A DNA stretch of 64,000 bases from Pseudomonas helmanticensis (GCF_900182985.1 NZ_FXUY01000001.1:496001-560000); one strand, 5' to 3'; numbered from the stretch's first letter, positions 40,242 through 51,486 are shown. Notes: generated from the sequence alone by a model not told the origin. Made by a program: numbers and translations.

Positions 40242-41615
40242 CTACAGGTGCAACGCATGCCCGAGAGCACGCAACGCTGCTTCCAGCACCGCTTCACCCA
40301 AGGTTGGATGCGCATGAATGGTGCCGCCGATGTCTTCCAGCCGCGCGCCCATTTCGAGGCTTTGCGCAAACGCCGTGGACAATTCGGAAACCCCGACGCC
40401 CACCGCCTGCCAACCGACAATCACATGGTTATCCCGACGAGCGACCACGCGCACGAAGCCGCTTTTCGACTCCAGCGTCATCGCCCGGCCATTGGCGGCG
40501 AACGGGAAACTGGAAACGATGCAGTCCAGCCCCGCAGCCTTGGCCTCGTCCGGGGTCTTGCCGACCACCACCAGTTCCGGATCGGTAAAGCACACCGCAG
40601 CAATCGCCGTCGGGCTGAATTCGCGGGTTTTGCCGCTGATCAACTCGGCAACCATCTCGCCCTGAGCCATCGCACGGTGGGCCAGCATCGGCTCGCCGCT
40701 CAAGTCGCCGATGGCGTAGACGTTGCGCATGCTAGTCTGGCAGCGGCTGTCGATCTTGATCGCCGAACCGTTCATGTCCAGACTCAGTGCTTCGAGGTTC
40801 CAGCCCTGGGTATTCGGTTTGCGACCCACGGCGACCAGCACCTGATCAGTTTCCAGGTTCAGGGTTTCGCCCTCAGGGTCGCGCACCTGCAACGTGCCGT
40901 TGAACCCCAGCACGCTGTGTTTCAAATAGAGCTTCACGCCGAGTTGTTTCAGCGCGTCATGCACCGGTTGCGTCAGTTCGGCATCGTAGGCTGGCAGGAT
41001 ACGATCCTGCGCCTCGACCACACTGACGTCGGCGCCGAGCTTGCGATACGCGATACCCAGTTCCAGACCAATGTAACCACCGCCCACCACTACCAGACGT
41101 TTCGGCACGGATGTCGGCGCCAGCGCTTCGGTGGAGGAGATCACCGGCCCGCCAATCGGCAGAATCGGCAGATTGACGCTGGTCGACCCGGTTGCGAGCA
41201 CCAAGTGCTCGCACTGAATGCGCGTGTCGCCGACATCCACGGTCTTGCCGTCGATGACTTTCGCCCAGCCATTGATGACCTGAACTTTGTTCTTCTTCAG
41301 CAGGGCAGCCACGCCAGTGGTCAGGCGATCAACGATGCCGTCCTTCCACTCGACACTTTTAGTGATGTCGAGGGTCGGCGCGGAAACGCTGATGCCCAGC
41401 GCCGAATGCTGACTGTGATGCTGGGTCTGGTGAAACTGTTCAGCGACATGAATAAGCGCTTTCGACGGGATGCAGCCGATGTTCAGGCACGTACCGCCCA
41501 GCGATTGGCCTTCGACCAGAATCGTCGGAATGCCCAGTTGCCCGGCGCGAATCGCCGTTACATAACCGCCGGGGCCGCCGCCAATGATCAGCAGCGTAGT
41601 GTTCAGAGATTGCAT
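40242..41615 (-). CDS. lpdV: Dihydrolipoyl dehydrogenase of the branched-chain complex (E3)
   Basis: A 457-residue flavoprotein disulfide reductase. The FAD motif is [15 protein letters not shown], the redox pair is Cys43/Cys48 in [13 protein letters not shown], the NAD motif is [13 protein letters not shown] and the C-terminal His/Glu is in [10 protein letters not shown]. It reoxidises the dihydrolipoyl groups of BkdB with NAD+. It is the last gene of the bkd operon, starting seven bases after the bkdB stop. The start is Met at 41615. Confidence 0.93.
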   Translation of the reverse strand: MQSLNTTLLIIGGGPGGYVTAIRAGQLGIPTILVEGQSLGGTCLNIGCIPSKALIHVAEQFHQTQHHSQHSALGISVSAPTLDITKSVEWKDGIVDRLTTGVAALLKKNKVQVINGWAKVIDGKTVDVGDTRIQCEHLVLATGSTSVNLPILPIGGPVISSTEALAPTSVPKRLVVVGGGYIGLELGIAYRKLGADVSVVEAQDRILPAYDAELTQPVHDALKQLGVKLYLKHSVLGFNGTLQVRDPEGETLNLETDQVLVAVGRKPNTQGWNLEALSLDMNGSAIKIDSRCQTSMRNVYAIGDLSGEPMLAHRAMAQGEMVAELISGKTREFSPTAIAAVCFTDPELVVVGKTPDEAKAAGLDCIVSSFPFAANGRAMTLESKSGFVRVVARRDNHVIVGWQAVGVGVSELSTAFAQSLEMGARLEDIGGTIHAHPTLGEAVLEAALRALGHALHL

Positions 41616-41622
41616 GCGAGCC

Positions 41623-42894
41623 TTACTCCACAAACAAAGTGGCAGGTTGTTCGATCAAGCCGCGAATGGCCTGGATGAAGAGTGCCGCGTCCATGCCGTC
41701 GACCACGCGGTGATCGAAGGAGCTGGAGAGGTTCATCATCTTGCGGATCACCACCTGGCCTTTGACGACCATTGGCCGTTCGACGATTTTGTTGACGCCG
41801 ACGATCGCCACTTCCGGCAGGTTCAGCACCGGCGTGCTGACAATGCCGCCGAGTGCACCGAGGCTGGTCAGGGTGATGGTCGAACCGGACAACTCATCGC
41901 GGCTGGCCTTGCCATTGCGCGCGGCGTTGGCCAAACGCGAGATCTCGGCGGCGTTGTCCCACAAGCTGCGCGCTTCGGCGTGACGCACCACCGGCACCAT
42001 CAGGCCGACATCGCTTTGCGTGGCGACGCCGACATGCACGGCGCCGAGGCGAGTGATGACCTGGTCTTCGTCGTCGTAACGGGCGTTCATCTGCGGGAAG
42101 TCGCGCAGGGCGACGACCAAGGCGCGGACGAGGAACGGCAGCAAGGTCAACTTGCCACGGCTGGCACCGTGTTTTTCGTTCAGGTGCGCACGCAGCTCTT
42201 CAATCGCGGTGACGTCGATTTCCTCGACATAACTGAAGTGTGCGGCGCGCTGGGTCGCGTCCTGCATGCGCTGGGCGATCTTGCGGCGCATGCCGATCAC
42301 TTGAATCTGTTCTTCGTCATTACGCTGGGCGTAAGCAGCAGCAACCGGCGCCGAAGCGTTCGACTGACCTTGCGCCAGATAGGCTTCAAGGTCGTCATGC
42401 AGCACACGACCGGCCGGGCCGGAACCGCGCACCAGACGTAATTGAATGCCCAGATCCAGCGCATGTTTGCGCACGGCCGGGGAGGCGAGTGGGCGTTCGT
42501 CTGCTTCGCGAGCAACCATCGGGCCTTGGCAAACGGCAGCCGGGCGCGGGGCGGCAGCAGCAGATTTGCTCTCAACAACGGTTTCAACTTTCGGCGCAGC
42601 CGGCGCTTCTTTGACGGCAGCCGGCGCAGCGGATTCTTTCAGATTGCCAGCACCTTCAACCTCAATGCTGATCAGCACACTGCCAACCGCCATCACTTCA
42701 CCCGGCTGACCGCCGAGGGCAATCACCTTGCCGTGTACCGGCGACGGAATATCGACCATTGCCTTGTCGGTCATCACGTCCGCCAGCACCTGATCTTCAA
42801 CCACCAGATCGCCGACCTTGACGTGCCATTGCGACAGTTCTACTTCTGCGATGCCTTCGCCGATGTCCGGCATCTTGATAACGTGCGTGCCCAT
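41623..42894 (-). CDS. bkdB: Branched-chain 2-oxo acid dehydrogenase E2 component
   Basis: A 423-residue acyltransferase. The lipoyl domain spans residues 1-80 with lipoyl-Lys44 in [14 protein letters not shown]. An Ala/Pro/Glu-rich linker follows, then a peripheral E1/E3-binding domain (about residues 135-175, [36 protein letters not shown]). The catalytic domain ends with [15 protein letters not shown]. It forms the cubic core of the Bkd complex and transfers branched acyl groups to CoA. It starts at the base after the bkdA2 stop. Confidence 0.94.
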   Translation of the reverse strand: MGTHVIKMPDIGEGIAEVELSQWHVKVGDLVVEDQVLADVMTDKAMVDIPSPVHGKVIALGGQPGEVMAVGSVLISIEVEGAGNLKESAAPAAVKEAPAAPKVETVVESKSAAAAPRPAAVCQGPMVAREADERPLASPAVRKHALDLGIQLRLVRGSGPAGRVLHDDLEAYLAQGQSNASAPVAAAYAQRNDEEQIQVIGMRRKIAQRMQDATQRAAHFSYVEEIDVTAIEELRAHLNEKHGASRGKLTLLPFLVRALVVALRDFPQMNARYDDEDQVITRLGAVHVGVATQSDVGLMVPVVRHAEARSLWDNAAEISRLANAARNGKASRDELSGSTITLTSLGALGGIVSTPVLNLPEVAIVGVNKIVERPMVVKGQVVIRKMMNLSSSFDHRVVDGMDAALFIQAIRGLIEQPATLFVE

Positions 42895-43953
42895 TCAGAC
42901 CTCCATAACCCGTTTCAACGCCGCGCCCACTCGGGACGGCCCTGGGAAATACGCCCACTCCTGCGCGTGCGGGTAGGGAGTGTCCCAACCGGTGACGCGT
43001 TCGATCGGCGCTTCCAGGTGATGGAAGCAATGCTCTTGCACCAGCGACACCAGTTCGGCGCCGAAACCGCAGGTGCGAGTGGCTTCGTGTACCACTACGC
43101 AACGGCCGGTTTTCTTCACCGATTTGACGATGGTTTCCAGGTCCAGCGGCCACAGGCTGCGCAGGTCGATGACTTCAGCGTCAACGCCGCTTTCTTCGGC
43201 AGCGACTTGCGAGACATACACGGTGGTGCCGTAAGTCAGCACCGTCACGTCTTTGCCCGGACGGGTGATCGCGGCAACGTCCAGCGGCACGGTGTAGTAG
43301 CCGTCCGGAACCTGGGCTTGCGGGTGTTTCGACCACGGGGTTACCGGGCGGTCGTGGTGGCCGTCGAACGGGCCGTTGTACAGGCGCTTTGGCTCGAGGA
43401 AGATCACCGGATCATCGTTTTCGATGGAGGCGATCAGCAGGCCTTTGGCGTCGTACGGGTTGGACGGCATTACGGTGCGCAAGCCGCACACCTGAGTGAA
43501 CATCGCCTCGATGCTCTGGCTGTGCGTCTGACCGCCGTAGATGCCGCCGCCGCAAGGCATGCGCAGGGTCATCGGTGCGGTGAACTCGCCGGCCGAGCGA
43601 TAGCGCAGGCGCGCCGCTTCGGAAATGATCTGGTCGGACGCCGGGTAAACGTAGTCAGCGAACTGGATCTCGGCGACCGGACGCAGGCCGTAGGCACCCA
43701 TGCCCACGGCGACGCCGACGATGCCGCTTTCCGAGATCGGCGCATCGAACACACGCGAGGCGCCGTACTTGGTTTGCAGGCCTTCGGTGCAACGGAACAC
43801 GCCGCCGAAGTAGCCGACGTCCTGACCGAACACCACCACGTTGTCGTCACGCTCAAGCATCACATCCATGGCCGAGCGCAGGGCCTGGATCATGGTCATG
43901 GTGGTCGTGGTCATGGCGGTTTCCAGCTGAATATTGTTGTTGTGATCGTTCAT
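42895..43953 (-). CDS. bkdA2: Branched-chain 2-oxo acid dehydrogenase E1 beta subunit
   Basis: A 352-residue transketolase-like beta subunit with MTMIQALRSAMDVMLERDDNVVVFGQDVGYFGGVFRCTEGL, FEIQFADYVYPASDQI-type text and the GGIYGGQTHSQSIEAM loop. It binds TPP together with the alpha subunit and decarboxylates 2-oxoisovalerate, -isocaproate and -methylvalerate. It adjoins bkdA1 with one base between them. The length matches P. putida BkdA2 with its short N-terminal MNDHNNNIQ lead. Confidence 0.94.
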   Translation of the reverse strand: MNDHNNNIQLETAMTTTTMTMIQALRSAMDVMLERDDNVVVFGQDVGYFGGVFRCTEGLQTKYGASRVFDAPISESGIVGVAVGMGAYGLRPVAEIQFADYVYPASDQIISEAARLRYRSAGEFTAPMTLRMPCGGGIYGGQTHSQSIEAMFTQVCGLRTVMPSNPYDAKGLLIASIENDDPVIFLEPKRLYNGPFDGHHDRPVTPWSKHPQAQVPDGYYTVPLDVAAITRPGKDVTVLTYGTTVYVSQVAAEESGVDAEVIDLRSLWPLDLETIVKSVKKTGRCVVVHEATRTCGFGAELVSLVQEHCFHHLEAPIERVTGWDTPYPHAQEWAYFPGPSRVGAALKRVMEV

Positions 43954-43954
43954 G

Positions 43955-45375
<1,421 letters not shown>

Positions 45376-45864
45376 ATGCGCAAACTGGACCGTACCGACA
45401 TCGGCATTCTCAACAGCCTTCAGGAGAACGCACGCATCACCAACGCCGACCTCGCACGCTCGGTGAATCTGTCGCCGACGCCGTGCTTCAATCGGGTTAA
45501 AGCGATGGAAGAATTAGGCCTGATTCGCGAGCAGGTGACGCTGCTGGACGCCGATCTGCTTGGGCTGCATGTGAACGTGTTCATTCACGTCAGCCTGGAG
45601 AAACAGGTGGAGGAGGCGTTGCAGCATTTCGAGGAAGCGATTTCCGATCGTCCCGAGGTGATGGAGTGCTATCTGATGGCTGGCGACCCGGATTATCTGA
45701 TACGGGTGCTGGTGCCGACGATTCAGTCGCTGGAGCGGTTCATGATGGATTTTTTGACCAAAGTGCCGGGGGTGGCGAATATCCGCTCAAGCTTTGCGCT
45801 CAAGCAGGTGCGCTATAAAACTGCGCTGCCGTTGCCGGCGAATGGGTTGACGCTGGGGACGTGA
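45376..45864 (+). CDS. bkdR: Lrp/AsnC family regulator BkdR
   Basis: A 162-residue Lrp-type regulator. The HTH spans residues 1-60 ([53 protein letters not shown]), followed by the RAM effector domain ([63 protein letters not shown]). BkdR activates the bkd operon in response to branched-chain amino acids in P. putida. The divergent position supports the same role here. Confidence 0.92.
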   Translation: MRKLDRTDIGILNSLQENARITNADLARSVNLSPTPCFNRVKAMEELGLIREQVTLLDADLLGLHVNVFIHVSLEKQVEEALQHFEEAISDRPEVMECYLMAGDPDYLIRVLVPTIQSLERFMMDFLTKVPGVANIRSSFALKQVRYKTALPLPANGLTLGT

Positions 45865-45865
45865 A

Positions 45866-46055
45866 GATCAAAAGATCGCAGCCTGCGGCAGCGCCTAAGT
45901 GCTGATCGTTCCCACGCTCCGCGTGGTAATGCAGCCCGTGACGCTCTGCGTCACTTCCCGAAGCGGAACGCGGAGCGTCCCCGGGGGCATTCCCACGCAG
46001 AGCGTGGGAACGATCAATTTCTCCTGTAGGAGCTGCCGCAGGCTGCGATCTTTTG
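45866..46055. repeat. Nested repeats: family A arms flanking a family C element
   Basis: Two opposed family A arms (45866-45897 and 46025-46055) flank one complete family C element (45904-46015) whose ends are ATCGTTCCCACGC and its complement. Two repeat families thus share one spacer between the convergent bkdR and persulfide dioxygenase genes. The left family A arm has GCGCCTAA instead of CTCCTACA at its end, so it is degraded. Confidence 0.85.
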
Positions 46056-46058
46056 ACG

Positions 46059-46922
46059 TTAAAGCTTGTTGATCGGAATCTTCAGATAAACCACGCCATT
46101 GTCTTCAGCCGCCGGCAAATTCCCCGCCCGCACATTCACCTGAATCGCCGGCAACAACAACGTCGGCATGCCCAACCCGGCGTCACGCTGGGTACGCATC
46201 TCGACGAACGCCGCTTCATCAACCCCGTCATGCACATGAATATTGCTTTTACGCTGCTCGCCAACCGTGCTCTGGCACTGCGACTCGCGGCCCTCTGGCG
46301 GATAGTCGTGGCAGACGTAAAGCTTCACGCTCGCCGGAAAAGCCAACAGCTTCTGGATCGAGTTGAACAGTTGATGCGCATTACCACCGGGGAAATCACA
46401 GCGTGCCGTACCCACGTCGGGCATGAACAGCGTGTCGCCCACCAGAATCTGCTCGCCATCGATCAAATAAGCCATGTCCGCCGGCGTATGCCCCGGCATA
46501 TGCAGGGCCGTGGCCTTGAGGTTACCGATGCGGAATGACTCGTTCGGCGCAAACAGATGATCGAACTGCGAGCCGTCGACGCAGAATTCCGGCTCGAGAT
46601 TGAACAGGACCTTGAACACGTTCTGCACTTTGCTGATCGACTCGCCAATGGCGATCTTGCCGCCCAGTTCCCTGCGCAGGTACGGCGCGGCGGACAGGTG
46701 ATCGGCGTGGGCGTGGGTTTCCAGCAGCCACTGCACTTGCAGATTGTGTTGGCGCACGAAGGCGATGATCTTGTCGGCCTGCGCGGTACAGGTGCGGCCG
46801 GCGGCGCCGTCGTAATCGAGTACGGGATCGACAATTGCGCATTGCCCGCCGTCGGCTTCATAGACCACATAGCTGTAGGTCGAGGAGGCGGGGTCGAGGA
46901 ACGATTCAATCTGCGCGGGCAT
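46059..46922 (-). CDS. blh: MBL-fold persulfide dioxygenase-like hydrolase (Blh/ETHE1-like)
   Basis: A 287-residue metallo-beta-lactamase-fold protein. The metal motif THAHADH (residues 69-75), MPGHTPADMAYLI and VGDTLFMPDVGTARCDFPGG follow the ETHE1/Blh pattern, including the GTARCDF loop. These enzymes oxidise glutathione persulfide with O2 to sulfite. The C-terminal 60 residues differ from ETHE1 and may cover the active site. It is divergent from the BigR-like gene and belongs with the SQR and TauE/SafE genes on the other side. The start is chosen at MPAQIESFL. Confidence 0.88.
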   Translation of the reverse strand: MPAQIESFLDPASSTYSYVVYEADGGQCAIVDPVLDYDGAAGRTCTAQADKIIAFVRQHNLQVQWLLETHAHADHLSAAPYLRRELGGKIAIGESISKVQNVFKVLFNLEPEFCVDGSQFDHLFAPNESFRIGNLKATALHMPGHTPADMAYLIDGEQILVGDTLFMPDVGTARCDFPGGNAHQLFNSIQKLLAFPASVKLYVCHDYPPEGRESQCQSTVGEQRKSNIHVHDGVDEAAFVEMRTQRDAGLGMPTLLLPAIQVNVRAGNLPAAEDNGVVYLKIPINKL

Positions 46923-46954
46923 GGACACCAACCTGAACAAGGGAAATGGGTTGC

Positions 46955-46980
46955 AACACTTTATCTAAAAACATAATGTT
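46955..46980. promoter_or_regulatory. AT-rich imperfect palindrome, candidate BigR operator
   Basis: AACA-ct-TTAT-ctaaaaac-ATAA-TGTT forms a spaced inverted repeat between the divergent hydrolase and BigR-like genes, in the place where BigR boxes lie in Xylella and Agrobacterium. The match to a published box is not exact, so this is a candidate only. Confidence 0.45.
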
Positions 46981-47013
46981 CGCAGCTTAAGTGACGTTGA
47001 AGGCATCGTGCAA

Positions 47014-47355
47014 ATGCAATCCAGTCTGACCGAATGTGAAGTCGCCCAACTGCGCGCCTCGGCCTCCAAGGCCTGTGCGTTGCTCAAGGCGTTGGCCAAT
47101 GAAGATCGCCTGTTGATTCTGTGTCAACTGACCCAGGGCGAACGCAATGTCGGCGAACTGGAAAAGATGACCGGCGTACGTCAGCCGACGCTGTCACAGC
47201 AACTGGGCATCCTGCGCGACGAAGGCATGGTCGCCACTCGCCGCGAAGGCAAATACATTTTTTATGGGCTGGCCAGCCCGGAAGTGATTCAGGTGATGAA
47301 GACCCTGTCGGGGCTTTATTGCGGGGCGGTGCTCAAGAGCTGGGAACAGCCGTAA
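47014..47355 (+). CDS. bigR: ArsR family persulfide-responsive regulator (BigR/SqrR-like)
   Basis: A 113-residue ArsR-type dimeric repressor. The winged helix spans about residues 18-95 (ALLKALANEDRLLILCQLTQGERNVGELEKMTGVRQPTLSQQLGILRDEGMVATRREGKYIFYGL). Cys37 (LILCQL) and Cys103 (LYCGAV) are 66 residues apart, the same spacing as the two cysteines of BigR/SqrR that form a tetrasulfide link in response to persulfides and release DNA. A GAAGG site precedes ATG 47014, so this start is preferred to the GTG at 47008. It is expected to repress the divergent hydrolase gene and perhaps sqr and the exporter gene. Confidence 0.9.
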   Translation: MQSSLTECEVAQLRASASKACALLKALANEDRLLILCQLTQGERNVGELEKMTGVRQPTLSQQLGILRDEGMVATRREGKYIFYGLASPEVIQVMKTLSGLYCGAVLKSWEQP

Positions 47356-47380
47356 ATGCCAGCCAGTACACCAATCCCCC

Positions 47381-47470
47381 TGTAGGAGTGAGCCTGCTCG
47401 CGATAGCGGTGTACCAGTTGATAAAGATATTGGCTGACCCACCGCGATCGCGAGCAGGCTCACTCCTACA
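47381..47470. repeat. REP/REPIN palindrome, family B
   Basis: A full inverted pair with a 26-base loop between the BigR-like gene and sqr. It separates the regulator from the downstream genes and could attenuate read-through. Confidence 0.9.
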
Positions 47471-47521
47471 ATGGATCTGTGTGATGGCTGAAATCCTTGC
47501 GTGCAGCAAAAGGAACAAGCA

Positions 47522-48766
47522 ATGAACGATCAACACTGGGGCCCATCCATCAGTGCAGACATCGTGGTCATCGGCGGCGGTACCGCCGGTATCGGCTTCG
47601 TCGCCAGTCTGCTCAAGCGCGATCCGGACCTGAAAATCACCGTGATCGAACCAAGTTCACAGCACTATTACCAACCGGCGTGGACACTGGTCGGCGGTGG
47701 TGCGTACGACGTCAAGGACACCGTCAGGCCGATGGCCAAGGTGATGCCGCGCCAGGTCAATTGGGTGCAGGCCGCCGTCGCCGCGATTGACCCGGACGCA
47801 CGCCAGTTGACCCTCAACGATCAACGCACGGTCAGCTACCAGAATCTGATCGTCTGTCCCGGCCTGCGTCTGGCCTGGGAGAAAATCGAAGGCTTGCAGG
47901 AAAGCCTTGGCCAACATGGCGTGACCTCCAACTACAGCTACCAGCACGCGCAATACACTTGGGATCAGGTGCAGAAACTGCGCGGCGGCAAAGCCCTGTT
48001 CACCCAGCCGGCGATGCCGATCAAATGCGCCGGCGCGCCGCAAAAGGCCTTGTATCTGTCCTGCGATCACTGGCTCAAAACCGCTGTGCTGAACAATATC
48101 AATGTTGAGTTCAACCTCGCCGGCGCCGCACTGTTCGGCGTGGCGACGTTCGTGCCGCCACTGATGAAGTACATCGAAAAATACAACGCGCAACTGGCGT
48201 TCAACTCGAACCTGGTCAAGGTCGACGGCCCGGCGCAAACCGCCTGGTTCGAGACCAGGGACGCCGACGGCAACGTCACCCGCGAGGCGAAAACCTTCGA
48301 TCTGCTGCACGTCGTGCCGCCGCAGGTTTCACCGGATTTCATTGCACAAAGCCGGCTGGCCGACGCCGCCGGCTGGTGCGAAGTCAATCCGCACAGCCTG
48401 CAACATCCGGGTTATCCCGACGTGTTCGCGCTCGGTGATATCTGCGGCACCAGCAACGCAAAAACCGCCGCTGCGGTGCGCAAGCAAGTCGTGGTGGTGG
48501 CGGAAAACCTGTTGGCGTTGCGCAAGCAACAACCGCTGCCATTGAAGTACGACGGCTACGGCTCGTGCCCGTTGACGGTGGAGAAGGGCAAAGTGATCCT
48601 TGCCGAGTTCGGTTACGCCGGCAAGTTGCTGCCGACCTTTCCACTCGACCCGACCGTGGCGCGGCGTTCGGCGTGGTTTCTCAAGGCGACGCTGCTGCCG
48701 TGGTTCTACTGGAACGGCATGCTCAAGGGTCGCGAGTGGCTGACCAGCCTGTCCAAGGTCGACTGA
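47522..48766 (+). CDS. sqr: Sulfide:quinone oxidoreductase, type II-like
   Basis: A 414-residue membrane-associated flavoprotein. The FAD motif is DIVVIGGGTAGIGFVASLLKRD (residues 13-34). The redox cysteine is Cys169 in MPIKCAGAPQKALYL, the text of human-type SQR. Another Cys falls in GDICGTSNAKTAAAVRKQ, one residue later than in the human protein's GDCTNLPTSKTAAA. The enzyme oxidises sulfide and gives electrons to quinone, with the sulfur passing to an acceptor such as glutathione. A good site (AAAGGAACAAGC) precedes ATG 47522. It continues into the exporter gene nine bases later. Confidence 0.88.
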   Translation: MNDQHWGPSISADIVVIGGGTAGIGFVASLLKRDPDLKITVIEPSSQHYYQPAWTLVGGGAYDVKDTVRPMAKVMPRQVNWVQAAVAAIDPDARQLTLNDQRTVSYQNLIVCPGLRLAWEKIEGLQESLGQHGVTSNYSYQHAQYTWDQVQKLRGGKALFTQPAMPIKCAGAPQKALYLSCDHWLKTAVLNNINVEFNLAGAALFGVATFVPPLMKYIEKYNAQLAFNSNLVKVDGPAQTAWFETRDADGNVTREAKTFDLLHVVPPQVSPDFIAQSRLADAAGWCEVNPHSLQHPGYPDVFALGDICGTSNAKTAAAVRKQVVVVAENLLALRKQQPLPLKYDGYGSCPLTVEKGKVILAEFGYAGKLLPTFPLDPTVARRSAWFLKATLLPWFYWNGMLKGREWLTSLSKVD

Positions 48767-48775
48767 GAAAACCCT

Positions 48776-49576
48776 ATGTTGCTGGCAAGTCTGTTTGGCG
48801 TGGTGATGGGGTTGGTCCTCGGTTTGACCGGGGCCGGTGGCGGCATTCTGGCGGTGCCGGCGCTGGTGCTTGGGCTTGGCTGGACGATGACGCAAGCGGC
48901 GCCAGTGGCGCTGTTTGCCGTCGGCAGTGCGGCGGCAGTCGGGGCCATCGACGGTTTGCGTCATGGTCTGGTGCGTTATCGTGCGGCGCTGTTGATTGCC
49001 GCGTTGGGCGCGGTGTTCTCGCCGTTGGGCATCTACTTCGCGCATCAGTTGCCGGAGAAGATCCTGATGATTCTGTTCAGCCTGCTGATGGTCATGGTCG
49101 CCTGGCGCATGCTGCGGCGTGAGCGTCAGGAAGCAGGCCCGAGCGATCATGGTCACGGCAGTTGGGGCCAGAAAAACTGCATGCTCGATGCAGAAACCGG
49201 GCGCTTCGACTGGACCGCCAAATGCACCGCGACCCTCGCCGCATTGGGCGCGGTCACAGGGGTCGTGTCGGGGTTGCTGGGGGTGGGTGGCGGCTTTTTG
49301 ATCGTGCCGGCGTTCAAGCAACTGACCGATGTGCAGATGCGCGGGATTGTCGCGACGTCGTTGATGGTGATCAGCCTGATTTCGGTGATCGGGGTGATCG
49401 GCTCGTTTCACGCTGGTGTGCGGATTGACGGGCAGGGCGGTGCGTTCATCGTTGCCAGCATTGTTGGCATGATCATCGGGCGCAAGCTGTGCGCGCGGGT
49501 GCCGGCGCGGGCGTTGCAGGTGGGGTTTGCCAGTGTGTGTCTGGTGGTGGCGGGGTATATGTTGTTGCGGGCTTGA
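48776..49576 (+). CDS. TauE/SafE (TSUP) family sulfite/sulfur exporter
   Basis: A 266-residue protein of eight or nine hydrophobic helices with the family segments LVLGLTGAGGGILAVPALVLGLGWTMTQAAPVALFAVGSAAAVGAIDGLRHGLVRYRAAL and, in the second half, GVVSGLLGVGGGFLIVPAFKQLTDVQMRGIVATSLMVI. The TSUP family carries organosulfur or sulfite out of the cell. The gene starts nine bases after sqr, so both form one operon. It would export the sulfite made by the persulfide dioxygenase. Confidence 0.87.
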   Translation: MLLASLFGVVMGLVLGLTGAGGGILAVPALVLGLGWTMTQAAPVALFAVGSAAAVGAIDGLRHGLVRYRAALLIAALGAVFSPLGIYFAHQLPEKILMILFSLLMVMVAWRMLRRERQEAGPSDHGHGSWGQKNCMLDAETGRFDWTAKCTATLAALGAVTGVVSGLLGVGGGFLIVPAFKQLTDVQMRGIVATSLMVISLISVIGVIGSFHAGVRIDGQGGAFIVASIVGMIIGRKLCARVPARALQVGFASVCLVVAGYMLLRA

Positions 49577-49584
49577 TTATTTGA

Positions 49585-49672
49585 AGATCAAAAGATCGCA
49601 GCCTCGTTTCACTCGACAGCTCCTACATGGGAATGCGATTTCTGTAGGAGCTGCCGAAGGCTGCGATCTTTT
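49585..49672. repeat. REP/REPIN, mosaic family A pair
   Basis: A left arm with the CTCGTTTCACTCGACAGC core and a right arm with CTGCCGAAGG face each other. The stem core is mismatched as in the copies at 26037 and 56039. It lies between the convergent exporter and TRAP genes. Confidence 0.86.
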
Positions 49673-49678
49673 AAGTTG

Positions 49679-50959
49679 TTACAACACCAGATGCGGCAAC
49701 CACAGCGAAATCGCCGGAACGTACGTCACCAGCATCAACACCAGAAACAGCACTGCGTAAAACGGCATGAGCGCCTTCACCGTGCTTTCAATACTCACCT
49801 TGCCCACCGCCGAACCGACAAACAGCACCGCACCTACCGGCGGTGTTATCAATCCGATCCCCAGGTTCACCAGCATGATCATGCCGAACTGCACCGGGTC
49901 TACGCCAATGCCGAGAATCACCGGCATCAGAATCGGTGTGAGGATCAGGATCAGCGGCGCCATGTCCATCACCGTGCCGAGCAACAGCAGCATGACGTTG
50001 ATGCACATCAGGATCACGTAGCGGTTGTCCGACAGGGTCAGGAACAGCGTGGTGATTTTCGCCGGGATCTGCATCAGGGTCATGATGTAGCCGAAGCTCG
50101 CGGCGAAACCGATCAGGATCATCACGATCGAAATCGTCCGCACCGTGCGGTGCATCAGTTTTGGCAGTTCGCTCCACTTGTAATCGCGGTAGATGAACAT
50201 GGTGACGAAGAACGCCCAGAGCACGGCAATCGCCGCCGACTCGGTCGCGGTAAAAATCCCCGAGAGAATGCCGCCGAGAATGATCACCATCGCCATCATG
50301 CCCCACAGCGCTTCGCCGCAGATTTTCAGCGCCTCACGCAGCGGAATGACGTCGCCTTTCGGGTAATCGCGTTTGCGCGCGAAGATCAGGCACAGCACCA
50401 TCAGGCACGCGCTCATCAACAGGCCCGGCACCACGCCGGCCATGAACAGCGATGCAATGGACACCGTGCCACCGGCTGCCAATGAATACAGCACCGAGTT
50501 GTGGCTTGGCGGTGTCAGCAAGGCCTGCACCGAACCGCTGACGGTCACCGCTGTAGAGAACTCGCGCGGATAACCCTTGCGTTCCATCTCTGGAATCAAC
50601 ACCGAGCCTACCGAAGCCGTGTCGGCTACCGATGAACCGGAGATCGCGCCAAAAAACGTCGAGGCCATGATGTTGACCAGCGACAGGCCGCCGCGCACGA
50701 AGCCGACCAGCACCCCGGCAAACGCCACCAGCCGCCGCGACATGCCGCCCTCGGCCATGATCGCCCCGGCCAGGACAAAGAACGGAATCGCCAGCAGCGA
50801 GAACTTGTTGACCCCGCCGGCGACCTGAATCATCAAGGCCTGAAACGGAATGTCGATCCACCACGCGCCGATCAGTGCCGACAGCCCGAGGGCGTAGGCG
50901 ACCGGCATGCCGATCAGAATCAATACGATAAAACTGCCCAGCAGAATCAATGCGTCCAT
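49679..50959 (-). CDS. TRAP transporter large permease (DctM)
   Basis: A 426-residue protein with about twelve membrane helices, including the DctM signatures IGAWWIDIPFQALMIQVAGGVNKFSLLAIPFFVLAGAIMAEGGMSRRLV and GSSVADTASVGSVLIPEMERKGYPREFSTAVTVSGS. It forms the Na+-coupled channel that imports a C4-dicarboxylate-like or sugar-acid substrate. It adjoins the small permease gene with a one-base overlap at its start. It is the last gene of a run that also includes the SMP-30 lactonase and uronate dehydrogenase, so the substrate is likely a uronate or aldarate. Confidence 0.92.
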   Translation of the reverse strand: MDALILLGSFIVLILIGMPVAYALGLSALIGAWWIDIPFQALMIQVAGGVNKFSLLAIPFFVLAGAIMAEGGMSRRLVAFAGVLVGFVRGGLSLVNIMASTFFGAISGSSVADTASVGSVLIPEMERKGYPREFSTAVTVSGSVQALLTPPSHNSVLYSLAAGGTVSIASLFMAGVVPGLLMSACLMVLCLIFARKRDYPKGDVIPLREALKICGEALWGMMAMVIILGGILSGIFTATESAAIAVLWAFFVTMFIYRDYKWSELPKLMHRTVRTISIVMILIGFAASFGYIMTLMQIPAKITTLFLTLSDNRYVILMCINVMLLLLGTVMDMAPLILILTPILMPVILGIGVDPVQFGMIMLVNLGIGLITPPVGAVLFVGSAVGKVSIESTVKALMPFYAVLFLVLMLVTYVPAISLWLPHLVL

Positions 50960-51486
50960 CAGGCAGCCCCTTCGTTTTCTTCAACCAGATCGAACCGCAC
51001 AACCCGACGGTTGCTCTGGTCGCCCAAAAACAGTTTTTCCAGTACGAACACCAGCGTCAGCGCGCCGCCAATCGGGATCGGCATATAGGTGATACCGACG
51101 CGCAAGGTCGGCAGCGCGCTCATGAACTGGTTCCACGTCGAAGCGCACAGCTTGGCGCCCCAGATCGCCATGAACAGGCAGATGGTGCCCATCAACAATT
51201 GGGAAATGATGCTCATGGTTCTGCGCAGATTCGGTGGCAAGCGGTCGGTGACCATCGCCACGGCCATGTGCGCGCCGGCACGATAACTGGCAGCTGCACC
51301 GATGAAGGTAAAGACCATCATCAGCAGGATCGCAGTGGGCTCCGGCCAGCTCGAACCGGTGCCAAGGGCATAGCGGGCGAACACGCCCCAGGGAATGATC
51401 AGGGCGATGGCCAGTACCGACAGGCCGGCGACCCAGATGCAGGTCATGTACAGCTTGTCATTGAGGCGCAGCAGCGAATTCTTCAT
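50959..51486 (-). CDS. TRAP transporter small permease (DctQ)
   Basis: A 175-residue protein with four helices. The core is LIIPWGVFARYALGTGSSWPEPTAILLMMVFTFIGAAASYRAGAHMAVAMVTDRLP, the DctQ signature. It pairs with the large permease DctM and is transcribed just before it, the two overlapping by one base. The gap to the upstream substrate-binding gene is about 80 bp. Confidence 0.9.
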   Translation of the reverse strand: MKNSLLRLNDKLYMTCIWVAGLSVLAIALIIPWGVFARYALGTGSSWPEPTAILLMMVFTFIGAAASYRAGAHMAVAMVTDRLPPNLRRTMSIISQLLMGTICLFMAIWGAKLCASTWNQFMSALPTLRVGITYMPIPIGGALTLVFVLEKLFLGDQSNRRVVRFDLVEENEGAA

